Assembly: GCF_000521805.1 (NCBI RefSeq)
Contig: NZ_JAMB01000011.1
Location: 1-64,000, forward strand
Direction of reading: 5' to 3'
DNA length: 64,000 nt
Source: Marinomonas ushuaiensis DSM 15871
Lineage (GTDB): Bacteria; Pseudomonadota; Gammaproteobacteria; Pseudomonadales; Marinomonadaceae
Part shown: positions 18,740 to 27,474 of the stretch, one piece after another
How positions within the stretch are numbered: position 1 is the first letter of the stretch
Layout of the letters: each line of letters starts with the position of its first letter
The notes under the pieces: generated by a model
Database searches by the model: none
The model's input: the letters and a program-made list of their open reading frames with translations, nothing else
What the model was told of the DNA's origin: nothing
Translations under genes and position numbers: made by a program

Positions 18740-19183
18740 CTATTTTTTAGCTGTGATCATCTTGTCCACAGAATAGGAACCAGCGCCACTGAACGCCAAT
18801 GACACTGCAATAACGAACAAGACCAATGCGTATTCGTAACCACCGTTAGACATAAATAATCCTTTTGAAATATGCACAGTGAAGATGGCCATTAGCATGG
18901 TGAAAGCAATCACAACAGACGCAGGGCGAACCAATAAGCCTATGACTAATGCCAGTCCACCGAAGAATTCTGCGCTACCAGCTAGAAGCGCCATCAAATA
19001 GCCAGGTTCTAAGCCAATTGATGCCATCCATTGCCCTGTGCCTTCTAAACCATAACCGCCAAAAGAACCAAACAATTTTTGCGCACCATGAGCCATTAAA
19101 ATAATGCCAACTGGAATACGTAATATTGTGCTTGCTATGCCTGACGTCGTGTTTGTAATTGTTTGAATTAAAGAAGATTTCAT
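18740..19183 (-). CDS. DoxX family membrane protein
   Basis: 147 residues with four transmembrane segments. The LRIPVGIILMAHGAQKLFG motif and the following FGGYGLEGTGQWM are characteristic of DoxX/YphA-type proteins, which are linked to respiratory or redox stress functions in some bacteria. It is divergent from an SDR gene. The specific role is unknown. Confidence 0.88.
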   Translation of the reverse strand: MKSSLIQTITNTTSGIASTILRIPVGIILMAHGAQKLFGSFGGYGLEGTGQWMASIGLEPGYLMALLAGSAEFFGGLALVIGLLVRPASVVIAFTMLMAIFTVHISKGLFMSNGGYEYALVLFVIAVSLAFSGAGSYSVDKMITAKK

Positions 19184-19369
19184 TTTGGTTTTCCTTACTT
19201 AAACTGAGAGAGTGATTTAATTTGAAGTCACTATAGCCAATAAATTGCGAGTTAAATAACGGAGGTTTTTGAGGTTTTAGTTCAAAATAATTGAACATAG
19301 ACGAAGCGTCTCGCTTGTGATTAGCTTGCTCATTATTAATCAATTAAAAAACAATAAACAAGGTGAAGT

Positions 19370-20098
19370 ATGACTCAGTCATTAATGGGGAAAGTTGCGG
19401 TTGTTACTGGTGGTGCGTCGGGTATTGGTCTTGCTAGCGCTGAGTCCATGATGGCGGAAGGCGCCTTGGTGGTTATTGTTGATCGAGACGAAACAGCATT
19501 AGCGGCATTACAAGAAACGTATGGCGATGCTGTAATCACCTTACCTACGGACTTACTTGATACGGAAAGCTGTGCGGCCTTGATTCCCCGAATTTTAGAA
19601 AAAACCAAAGTAATTGATATATTTCACTCGAATGCAGGCCTGTATGTAGGCGGTGATTTGGTGGATGCAGAAAATGATGCTATCGATCGTATGCTGAATT
19701 TGAACATTAATGTGGTGATGAAAAACGTGCGTGATGTTCTTCCTCATATGATCGAGCGTGGTGTTGGCGATATTCTTGTCACAAGTTCATTAGCAGGACA
19801 TTATCCAACGCCTTGGGAACCTGTTTATGCATCGTCAAAATGGGCGATAAATTGTTTTGTTCAAACTGTTCGTCGCCAAGTTTGTAAGCAAGGTATTCGT
19901 GTTGGTTCTGTTTCCCCTGGCCCTGTGATTACGTCTTTATTGTCAGATTGGCCAGTCGAAAAGCTGGATGAGGCAAAACGTTCAGGTAGCTTGATGGACG
20001 CCAGTGAGGTCGCTGAGGCTTTGTTATTTATGGTCACACGCCCACGTCATGTGACGATTAGAGATATCGTTATCATGCCTTCACAGTTTGATTTGTAG
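19370..20098 (+). CDS. SDR family oxidoreductase
   Basis: 242-residue short-chain dehydrogenase. TGGASGIG is the cofactor motif, VDRDE at the end of the second strand favours NAD(H), SSLAG contributes the catalytic Ser, and YASSKWA the YxxxK pair. It resembles the sorbitol/ribitol-dehydrogenase-like SDR branch. It is divergent from the DoxX gene (186 bp). The substrate cannot be assigned. Confidence 0.87.
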   Translation: MTQSLMGKVAVVTGGASGIGLASAESMMAEGALVVIVDRDETALAALQETYGDAVITLPTDLLDTESCAALIPRILEKTKVIDIFHSNAGLYVGGDLVDAENDAIDRMLNLNINVVMKNVRDVLPHMIERGVGDILVTSSLAGHYPTPWEPVYASSKWAINCFVQTVRRQVCKQGIRVGSVSPGPVITSLLSDWPVEKLDEAKRSGSLMDASEVAEALLFMVTRPRHVTIRDIVIMPSQFDL

Positions 20099-20405
20099 AT
20101 GTTTTAAGATGTTTTTGGGTTTGGAAATGAAAGAAAAAGTTGAATGGTTATTTCTCGGTTTTAGTCATTTTATGACTTAAATCAATAGATAGTTTGTCTA
20201 GTAGATAATTAGGGAACTTGCCCCATTCTTTCCAGTCGACAGTTTATCTGAAATGTTATTTTGGGGCGCTGAAACAGTCATTTTGTATTAAGGCATAATT
20301 TTTTAAGTGAAATTTTTTTAAGAGTGCGCTGGTGTTCTTTTAGAGCTTCGGCTTTTTATTTTTTCTCTATTTAGAGTGAAGGATTATTAAAATGAGGAAT
20401 CAAAA
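20099..20405. other. Intergenic stretch without a recognised gene
   Basis: This 307-bp AT-rich spacer precedes the antiporter gene. I see no supported coding sequence and no convincing hairpin. It presumably holds the antiporter promoter and 5' leader. Confidence 0.5.
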
Positions 20406-22088
20406 TTGTTTGAATTAATCGCTCAGTCATCTTTTAACGAAGTGGCAGCATTATTAGTATTGGCTGCGCTTGTTGGTCTTGTGGGGTTATTGCTCCGACA
20501 GCCTCTTATCGTGAGTTTTATTGTCGTTGGCTTAATCTCCGGGCCATCGGCTCTCGATATCGTCCATTCCAAAGATCAAATCAAACTACTTTCTGAACTG
20601 GGGATTGCTATTTTACTTTTCCTTGTCGGCATAAAGCTGGATATAAAACTCATTAAATCCATTGGCTGGGTGTCGGTTTTAACCGGTCTTGGGCAGGTGG
20701 CTTTTACGTCTATTGTCGGATATTTGATTGGACTCATGATAGGTCTAGATACGATTTCAAGTCTTTATCTCGCCGTTGCTCTTACGTTTTCGTCCACTAT
20801 TATTATTGTAAAACTCTTATCTGATAAACGAGAAATTGATTCGTTACATGGACAAATTGCACTGGGTTTTCTAATCGTTCAGGATCTTGTTGTTGTGATG
20901 GCAATGATTGTACTAGCGACTATTGGCATTGGTTCAGGACATGGCGACTCGAGTGATTCATCAGTGTGGCATGTTGCTGCTTCAGGCGTAGGTTTGGTGT
21001 TGTTCGTTATGGTATTTATTCGCTATATCGCCAATCCGTTGACTGGTTTATTAGCAAGAGTGCCTGAATTATTGGTTATTTATGCCATTGCACAAGCCGC
21101 TCTGTTTGCTGCTATAGGCAACATGGTAGGCCTTGGAATGGAAGTGGGTGGGTTGTTAGCGGGCGTTGCTCTGGCTTCTACACCTTATCGTGAAAGTATC
21201 GCGGCCAGATTGGCTCCGTTACGTGATTTCTTACTCTTGTTTTTCTTTATCGCTCTGGGCGCAACATTAGATTTGTCATTATTAGGCTCACATATATCTG
21301 GCGCCATTATCTTTTCGTTGTTTGTCTTGATTGGTAACCCTTTAATTGTGCTTATTATTATGGGGCGCATGGGATATCGAAAAAGAACGGGGTTTTTAGC
21401 TGGGTTAACGGTAGCCCAAATAAGTGAGTTCTCTCTCATTTTTATTGCGATGGGAATTAGCTTAGGGCATGTCTCGCAAGATATTTTAGGCTTAGCAACA
21501 TTGGTTGGCATTATCACTATTGCTGCATCTACTTATATGATTACTTACTCCCATCAGCTGTATGGTTTTTTTGAGCCAGTACTTGGGATTTTTGAGCGCA
21601 AAAATCCGACTCGCGAACAAGGTTCTGAGGAAGTGGGTAATAATCACCCTGAAGTTATTATATTTGGATTAGGTCGATTAGGCACCGCCATTGCGACTAG
21701 ACTAAATGAACAGGGAATTAGGGTCATGGGAGTGGATTTCAATCCGTCAGCGACAAAGCATTGGGGGCAATTAGGCCTTCATACTGCTTATGGTGATGTA
21801 ACAGATGCTGAATTTATCGCTGAATTGCCTTTGCGTCAGGCGAAGTGGATTGTTTCTACGATTCCACATCATCATACTGGTGTATCTTTTGAAGACACCA
21901 GTAGAACAATAGTACAGCTCATAAAGATAACGGATTTTAACGGGCAATTGGCCGTTGTATCACATAGTAAATTAGAAGCGGAAGAGTTAAATCTTCTTGG
22001 TGTTGATCTTATTCTAGAGCCATTTCAAGATGCAGCAGATCGGGCGACTGAGCTGTTACTTGAAGGGCTTGATCATCAAGTGATTTGA
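20406..22088 (+). CDS. Kef-type cation:proton antiporter with RCK domain
   Basis: 560 residues. Residues 1-385 form the CPA2 antiporter membrane domain with about 11-13 segments. A linker leads to a C-terminal RCK/TrkA-N domain (about 415-545) with the nucleotide motif FGLGRLGTAIA. TTG at 20406 is the chosen start: GAGGA ends 6 bases before it, and the nearby ATG is out of frame. It predicts K+ or Na+ efflux in exchange for protons, gated by nucleotide or redox state. The universal stress gene follows after 26 bp and is probably co-transcribed. Confidence 0.9.
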   Translation: MFELIAQSSFNEVAALLVLAALVGLVGLLLRQPLIVSFIVVGLISGPSALDIVHSKDQIKLLSELGIAILLFLVGIKLDIKLIKSIGWVSVLTGLGQVAFTSIVGYLIGLMIGLDTISSLYLAVALTFSSTIIIVKLLSDKREIDSLHGQIALGFLIVQDLVVVMAMIVLATIGIGSGHGDSSDSSVWHVAASGVGLVLFVMVFIRYIANPLTGLLARVPELLVIYAIAQAALFAAIGNMVGLGMEVGGLLAGVALASTPYRESIAARLAPLRDFLLLFFFIALGATLDLSLLGSHISGAIIFSLFVLIGNPLIVLIIMGRMGYRKRTGFLAGLTVAQISEFSLIFIAMGISLGHVSQDILGLATLVGIITIAASTYMITYSHQLYGFFEPVLGIFERKNPTREQGSEEVGNNHPEVIIFGLGRLGTAIATRLNEQGIRVMGVDFNPSATKHWGQLGLHTAYGDVTDAEFIAELPLRQAKWIVSTIPHHHTGVSFEDTSRTIVQLIKITDFNGQLAVVSHSKLEAEELNLLGVDLILEPFQDAADRATELLLEGLDHQVI

Positions 22089-22114
22089 TCTCAACCTATA
22101 AAGGGAGTTTTGTC

Positions 22115-23098
22115 ATGCAAGAATTTAATAACATCGTCTATGTACTTGATGGAGAGAGTAATACACTTTCACTCTCTTTCGTTCAAGCCATTAATCTGGC
22201 GAAAACGAATCAAGCCAATTTAACTCTGTTGAAGATACACCCAGATGTTAAGGCGGCTGGTTTTTTGAATTTAACCGATGACGATTTTAAGGCTAAAGTG
22301 CTGGCTCATGAGAAAGATATTTTAAATGAGACTGTTTCTTCTTTAGATAAAATGCTTAATGCCACTGTGGAAGTAAGGTTTGGTAAAAAATACGTTGAAG
22401 TGATTCGAGCTGTTCAAGAGAAGAAATACGATTTAGTTATAAAAGAGACTGAAGGGGTTGATTGGCTTGATCGCATTTTTGGCAGTGATGATATGCACTT
22501 ATTAAGGAAGTGCCCTTGTCCTGTTTGGTTAATGAAGAAGAATAAAAAATCAGAAAACAAAGACAAACATATTATTGCAGCGATTGATTTTAGTTATGAA
22601 TTTGAATCTGATAGTCGAGAAAGTAATTATGAGTTAAATCAAACCATTCTGGAACTGTCTAGTCTACTCGCCTTGTCTGAAATGGCGACTCTCCATGTGG
22701 TTAATGCTTACGATGTTCCTCATGCTGGCTTTATTGGTTTATGGGTGGATCAACCGGACAAGGTTGAAAAAGACCTGTTTGAGCATGAATACAAAAAATG
22801 TCGTCAGCAGATGAACATAATGATGGAAGCCCTAAAACAAAAGCTAGGGGATGAAACGTTTCAGTTTTTATCGCCAAAAATTCATATTTTACAGGGAGCG
22901 CCAGATAGAGAACTGCCAAAATTAGCCAGTGATTTAGAGGCGGATTTGTTGGTGATGGGAACTGTTGGCCGATCGGGCGTCGCTGGTGTGATCATTGGGA
23001 ACACAGCAGAAACGATTCTCTCTCAAATTAAATGTTCTGTATTGGCTGTTAAACCAGATGGTTTTTTATCTCCGATTTCAGTTTCTACGATAAAATAA
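22115..23098 (+). CDS. Tandem universal stress protein (UspA x2)
   Basis: 327 residues from ATG 22115, which has AAGGGAG 7 bases upstream; an ATG overlapping the antiporter stop lacks such a site. Two Usp domains cover about 1-140 and 150-320. The second ends in the ATP-binding-type signature GTVGRSGVAGVIIGNTAE, while the first is degenerate there. It resembles UspE. Linked to the Kef-type antiporter, it may modulate it, but that is inference. A long terminator hairpin follows. Confidence 0.9.
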   Translation: MQEFNNIVYVLDGESNTLSLSFVQAINLAKTNQANLTLLKIHPDVKAAGFLNLTDDDFKAKVLAHEKDILNETVSSLDKMLNATVEVRFGKKYVEVIRAVQEKKYDLVIKETEGVDWLDRIFGSDDMHLLRKCPCPVWLMKKNKKSENKDKHIIAAIDFSYEFESDSRESNYELNQTILELSSLLALSEMATLHVVNAYDVPHAGFIGLWVDQPDKVEKDLFEHEYKKCRQQMNIMMEALKQKLGDETFQFLSPKIHILQGAPDRELPKLASDLEADLLVMGTVGRSGVAGVIIGNTAETILSQIKCSVLAVKPDGFLSPISVSTIK

Positions 23099-23140
23099 TA
23101 GACGGCGTTATTGGTTTAAAACCTTTCGAATATTAATGTT

Positions 23141-23177
23141 AAAAGGGGAAATAACCATTAGGTTATTTCCCCTTTTT
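23141..23177 (+). terminator. Terminator of the antiporter-usp unit
   Basis: AAAAGGGGAAATAACC and GGTTATTTCCCCTTTT pair over 16 bp around ATTA, followed by T residues, about 43 bases after the stop. Confidence 0.9.
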
Positions 23178-23248
23178 TCAGGACGAGACACAGAAGCTTG
23201 ATGTTGATTAGCGTCGATGTTGAGTACTGACATTTATAACGTTAATCG

Positions 23249-24250
23249 TTATAGCTGAACAATAAGTTTGCCTGTATTTTTGCCTTCGAACAAAAGGTTG
23301 ATACCCGTCGTCGCACTTTCAATGCCTTCAATCGTATGCGCACGGTATTTCAATTCGCCTTTGCTCAGCATGCCGCCAAGGGCTTGGCCGTATTCAGGAA
23401 TACGATGAAAGTGATCTGGCATAGTGAAACCTTGAATGGTTAAACGTTTTTTAATAATGTTTAACCAGCTTGGACCTGGGTCTGGTGTTGCCTTGTCATA
23501 TTCAGCAATAAGGCCACATACCGCAATTCGGCCGTGTGCATTCATACGTTCAAAAATAGGGGCTTGTGCTACGCCACCGGTATTTTCAAAGAAGAAGTCG
23601 ATGCCATCCGGTGTGGCTTCGACTAGCTTTTCAGCAAAATTAGCGTCTTTGTAATTCACAACCTGATCAAAACCAATCTCTTCTGTTAACCACTGGCATT
23701 TGTCCGCTGATCCTGCGACACCGACGACAGTTAAACCGAGGTTCTTCGCCATTTGCCCAACCAAGGAGCCGACAGAGCCTGCCGCCGCTGTGATCATAAT
23801 GGTTTTTCCAGCGTCTTCTGCACTCAGTTTTAATACTTCAAACACACCGTGATAAGAGGTAATGCCCGGTAACGCCAATACAGACAGAATCGCTTCTGCT
23901 GGTAACTCTTTTGGGATCGGATTAATGCCGTTGCCATCGCTGATCGCGTATTCTGTTAAACCTAAAAGGCCCATAACGCGAGTGCCAATAGGGAACTTCT
24001 CGTTATTAGACTCGACGACTTCACCAATGCCACTGGCGCGCATTGTGTCGCCTAATGCAACTGGAGGAATGTAGCTGTCTTCGTCTGCGCTTACCCAACC
24101 ACGCATGGCAGGATCTAGCGAAAGGTGTGTCAATTTGATGAGTACTTCACCGTCTTTTGGCTGAGGAATAGCTTGAGTGGTGATCTCGAAAATGTCGGCA
24201 GTGATTTCCTTTTCTGGGCGCGCTATTAGTTGGATTTTACGATAAGACAT
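23249..24250 (-). CDS. MDR-family NADP-dependent oxidoreductase (CurA/YfmJ-like)
   Basis: 333-residue zinc-independent medium-chain reductase of the leukotriene-B4 dehydrogenase/CurA branch. MTAAAGSVGSLVGQMAK is the NADP-binding motif, with YKDANF and FENTGG following. There are no zinc-binding Cys clusters. Members reduce alpha,beta-unsaturated ketones, aldehydes and quinones in the cytoplasm. It is a single gene with its own 5' region (24,251-24,434). Confidence 0.9.
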   Translation of the reverse strand: MSYRKIQLIARPEKEITADIFEITTQAIPQPKDGEVLIKLTHLSLDPAMRGWVSADEDSYIPPVALGDTMRASGIGEVVESNNEKFPIGTRVMGLLGLTEYAISDGNGINPIPKELPAEAILSVLALPGITSYHGVFEVLKLSAEDAGKTIMITAAAGSVGSLVGQMAKNLGLTVVGVAGSADKCQWLTEEIGFDQVVNYKDANFAEKLVEATPDGIDFFFENTGGVAQAPIFERMNAHGRIAVCGLIAEYDKATPDPGPSWLNIIKKRLTIQGFTMPDHFHRIPEYGQALGGMLSKGELKYRAHTIEGIESATTGINLLFEGKNTGKLIVQL

Positions 24251-24434
24251 ATTCTGTACTCCTGTAAATAATGTGGGATTAGTCTAACGTATTGTTCCTG
24301 ACTTAGTGGTTCCTTTTTAAGGAGTAAATATGAATTGTGTCGTAGCAATTGTTTATGGCTATTTTGGTTCTTAAAGACTAATTAATTCACATAATGTCTT
24401 CAATTGTTGATAACTACTGTGCTTATTAACAGTT

Positions 24435-24614
24435 TTAGCTTTTGATTTGGTTCATGCGTTTTTGCAGTTCTTTTTCTATTCTGTTGCGGTCGTAGGGTTT
24501 CATTTTTTGCCATTGGTTGCATTCTGGTCGAGTACGGGCACAGCCTAAGCACCAGCCTTTTGGCCCTGAGAAGTCGCAAAGGTCAACGCAGGGGCTTTTT
24601 TGGCGTTTTACCAT
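24435..24614 (-). CDS. DUF1289 family cysteine-rich small protein
   Basis: 59 residues. The cysteine pattern is SPCVDLCDF, then GWCLGCARTRPEC and QW, which defines DUF1289, a small family thought to bind metal or an Fe-S cluster. Its ATG lies inside the end of the upstream gene: the stop of the 151-residue ORF at 24,608 overlaps the start by 7 bases (ATGGTAA), which implies translational coupling. Function is unknown. Confidence 0.85.
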   Translation of the reverse strand: MVKRQKSPCVDLCDFSGPKGWCLGCARTRPECNQWQKMKPYDRNRIEKELQKRMNQIKS

Positions 24615-25063
24615 TCGGGCTCTCCGTTGACTTCGTTTAGAGCTTGTTCAACGCCGTCTGCAAGTTGGCGCAGTCGGTTAAGTTCTTCAAAGATGCGCTG
24701 TTCTAAATTCTTGAAGTTAAGAGGCAGTGTGCGTTCACAAATATGATAACCCTTGCCGATGGTTTGGTAGCCTTTCCAACTTTTTATACGACCGCTTTCA
24801 AGTGCTAAAAATTTTTCAATAAACTCTGGTTGAGATGGACAATCTTCTTCGGCGTGCATGCAGATAGGGAAAGACTTTTGCTTAATTTGAGGCGATTCAA
24901 TGTAGGTTTCAAAATGAACACCACCTTGGTTTTGATTGTGCCAATTTGACTTATAAAGTTGTAGGTATGGACCACGATTGTAGATTTCCCAACCATCATC
25001 AAACCAATTTGCGTTTCTCAGCAATTTTTCTAGGTTACGGAAAACGTTTTTTATGTCTTTCAT
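24608..25063 (-). CDS. Hypothetical protein, 151 residues
   Basis: I do not recognise this family with confidence. The protein is aromatic-rich and soluble-looking, with motifs such as NWFDDGWEIYNRGPYLQLYK and a C-terminal amphipathic helix rich in Leu, Glu and Arg. There is no signal peptide or membrane segment. Its stop overlaps the start of the DUF1289 gene, so the two are probably expressed together. Confidence 0.75.
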   Translation of the reverse strand: MKDIKNVFRNLEKLLRNANWFDDGWEIYNRGPYLQLYKSNWHNQNQGGVHFETYIESPQIKQKSFPICMHAEEDCPSQPEFIEKFLALESGRIKSWKGYQTIGKGYHICERTLPLNFKNLEQRIFEELNRLRQLADGVEQALNEVNGEPEW

Positions 25064-25140
25064 AAAGCGAAGTGTCTCTTTAAGTGTTTCTGTTTGACGA
25101 TGGTGTTAGCGCTATTGTATAGGATAAAAAGGCGATACGA

Positions 25141-25169
25141 CGAAAGACCATTTTAAAAATGGTCTTTCG
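25141..25169. terminator. Perfect palindromic hairpin after the second COG0523 gene
   Basis: CGAAAGACCATTTT and AAAATGGTCTTTCG are perfect 14-base arms around a single central A. It lies 15 bp beyond the stop of the COG0523 gene. The outer flanks lack a T run, so it may terminate poorly or block exonucleases, or serve as a protein-binding palindrome. Confidence 0.5.
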
Positions 25170-25183
25170 TTGGGTTCAATGAA

Positions 25184-26533
25184 TTATTTATACAAACACT
25201 TTTCCAGTGCGAAGCGAATATAATCTTCATCAAGGTTCTTACCAATAAAGACCATTCGATTTGTGGCTATCTCATCGCCCCAAGGTTCGCCGAATTGGGC
25301 CCCCAGCAACATATGAACACCTTGGTAGACAATTCGGTGCTCTTCGTCTTGTATACCGAATACGCCTTTCATGCGGTAGATGTCGGCACCTTTTTCTTGT
25401 AGAAACATGCTGAGCCACGCATTGATGATGTCGCCATCAAATCGCCCTGATAATTCAATCGAGACGGAGGTGACGGCATCGTTATGCTCATGTTCCGCAT
25501 TAAAGAAATGTTCGGCAATTGGAGTGAGTACTTTATCGTCTTGGTTCAGAAGAAGCATCTCAAATTCTTCTGGTGTGTGCTGAGAAAACACCGCTATGTG
25601 CGTAGTCTCAGTTAGCTCTAAAAGAAAATCATACTGATTTCGGCCTTTGAGTTGAAGACGATAGCATTTTTCAATATCAACAAGTGTTTGTTGGTGAGAG
25701 ACAGCTTCGCCTTCTTTTGAAAATTCAACAAACACAGACTCTGCGAGTTCTAATACTGAAGCGACTGTATTTTGGCTGACGTCAGACAATAAAAACGCCA
25801 TATCTGGATCTGGGCCATTGGCTAATTGAAAACGATATTGGCCAGCGGGAAGTTGCCAAATGCCGCCCCATTCAAAAGGGTATTCTGGCTCTAAGAAACT
25901 GGGTTTCATTTCCATGGCGCGCTGAAGGTTAAATCCACCAATGTCCAGGAGCTCAGAGATGGGTGCATCAGCCATGGTGGCAGAATAGAAACCGGCCATT
26001 TGGTTCATGTCTTGTAAACGTTTTTTAAGACTCAGCATGTCTTGTTTGGAAACCAAGTCAGCCTTGTTTAATATGATGCGATCCGCAAACGCCACCTGCG
26101 CCATGACTTCATCTGTACTGTCATCTAAATGAGCACTAATGTGTTTGGCATCCACAAGCGTGATAATGCCATCGAGTTCATATAATTCGCTAATTGAAGG
26201 GTCTACGAAGAAGGTTTGGGCAACAGGGCCCGGGTCTGCCATGCCTGTGGTTTCTAAAATAACTCGGTCGAATTTGTCTTTACGCTCCGCTAATTCAGCC
26301 AAGATACGAATTAAATCTCCGCGTACCGTGCAACAAATACAACCATTGTTCATTTCAAAGATTTCTTCATTCGCATTGATGACCAAATCTTGGTCTATGC
26401 CGATTTCACCAAATTCATTTTCGATGACAGCGATACGTAGGCCATGCTCCTCTGACAAAATACGGTTAAGCAGTGTGGTCTTGCCGCTACCAAGAAAACC
26501 AGTCAGTACGGTAACGGGGATTTTATTCGACAT
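25184..26533 (-). CDS. COG0523 (YjiA/CobW-like) metal-chaperone GTPase
   Basis: 449-residue G3E GTPase. Walker A is GFLGSGKTT (about 12-20), CICC is at residues 65-68, LETTGMADP is the switch and LNKAD the guanine motif. A CobW C-terminal domain follows. Compared with the first paralogue (10,413) it is longer, with an extra central segment (about 230-330) and an EHEH stretch near residue 350 that could bind metal. A canonical-spacing Zur-like box precedes it, so zinc-starvation control is likely. Confidence 0.9.
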   Translation of the reverse strand: MSNKIPVTVLTGFLGSGKTTLLNRILSEEHGLRIAVIENEFGEIGIDQDLVINANEEIFEMNNGCICCTVRGDLIRILAELAERKDKFDRVILETTGMADPGPVAQTFFVDPSISELYELDGIITLVDAKHISAHLDDSTDEVMAQVAFADRIILNKADLVSKQDMLSLKKRLQDMNQMAGFYSATMADAPISELLDIGGFNLQRAMEMKPSFLEPEYPFEWGGIWQLPAGQYRFQLANGPDPDMAFLLSDVSQNTVASVLELAESVFVEFSKEGEAVSHQQTLVDIEKCYRLQLKGRNQYDFLLELTETTHIAVFSQHTPEEFEMLLLNQDDKVLTPIAEHFFNAEHEHNDAVTSVSIELSGRFDGDIINAWLSMFLQEKGADIYRMKGVFGIQDEEHRIVYQGVHMLLGAQFGEPWGDEIATNRMVFIGKNLDEDYIRFALEKCLYK

Positions 26534-26553
26534 GTTTCTCTCCGATATTTATT

Positions 26554-26570
26554 ATGTTATATCGTAACAT
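26554..26570. promoter_or_regulatory. Candidate Zur box upstream of the second COG0523 gene
   Basis: ATGTTA-TATCG-TAACAT has perfect half-sites at the exact spacing of the Zur consensus (ATGTTA-N5-TAACAT), 20 bp upstream of the start codon on the minus strand. It is the better of the two Zur-like sites in the window. Confidence 0.7.
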
Positions 26571-26592
26571 TAATTTATCGGAGTTGTGGCTG

Positions 26593-27384
26593 TTAAGAGT
26601 GAGAAACTCTTTTTATTGTATTGTTGATGATGTCACACAAGGCATTAAGCTGTTGATAAGGTCCCACTTTATTAACAATTTCATTCGTATCAGGATGAGA
26701 GAAGTTCAGTGGCCAGCCGCAGTTGATGCGAAAGCAATCGTGATAGAAGTTGTGGGTACTGAAGCAGGCGCCGCTGCGGATATCGATCCCTTGTGTTTGA
26801 GCGTCTTTTTCCAGTTGTACTGCGTTGAAGTTGGGGATTTGAATCCACAGCACCATGCCGCCGTCTGGGTTACTTATGTGGGCGTTGGCGGGTAAATTCT
26901 CTACAAGAAAGCGTCGATACTGGTGAATTTGTTGATTCAAAAGTAAGCGAGTTTTAATGATATGAGCACGGTATTCGCCGGTATTAATAAACTCCGCTAA
27001 GCAAGCTTGCATGAAACCATTGACGCCAAAGTTGGTGGCGACTTGCTTTTTCAAGTAAGGCTGTAAATACCGCCCAGGTAAACACCAGCCAAGTCGTAGC
27101 CCTGCGGCTAACGTTTTTGAAAAAGACCCACACCAAATGATATAGCCTTCTTTGTCCCAATATTTTGCGGGCAGGGCATTTTGTTTCTGATGGCCCAGCT
27201 CAAAATACACATCGTCTTCTATCATTGGAATTTGATATTGCATGGCGAGTGCGGCCAAGGTTTGTTTTTGTTTAACGGGTAAGGTCATGCCGGTTGGATT
27301 CATGTTCGAGGTACTGAACAAGGACGCTTGAATCAAGCCTTGCTGTAAAATGGATTCGAGATGTTTTCTTTGGCTTGGCTGGTC
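26593..27384 (-). pseudogene. 5'-truncated MocR-type GntR/aminotransferase pseudogene
   Basis: About 263 codons of the C-terminal part of a MocR regulator (wHTH fused to a fold-type I aminotransferase, normally about 460-500 residues). Preserved motifs include NPTG, EDDVYFE, the PLP-lysine motif GSFSKTLAAGLRLGW and RINCGW. In-frame homology (LESILQQGLIQ) extends upstream of the nearest possible start (TTG 27336) to a TAA at 27385-27387. Beyond that lies only the epmA promoter region. The DNA-binding domain and the first half of the catalytic domain are missing, so it is probably non-functional. Confidence 0.8.
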
Positions 27385-27474
27385 TTAAAATACTCACGAG
27401 TAAGCTGAGCTTTCTAAACTAACTTCATCGTTCAGCATTTGCTATGATGGCTTTTATTTTTCAGAGCTTTCCTT

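Noticed and set aside
26139-26567. 142-codon plus-strand frame over the COG0523 gene
   Set aside because: Antisense to a full-length COG0523 GTPase and extends over its Zur-like box.
26554-26895. 113-codon plus-strand frame over the MocR remnant
   Set aside because: Antisense to clear aminotransferase homology; no start signal.
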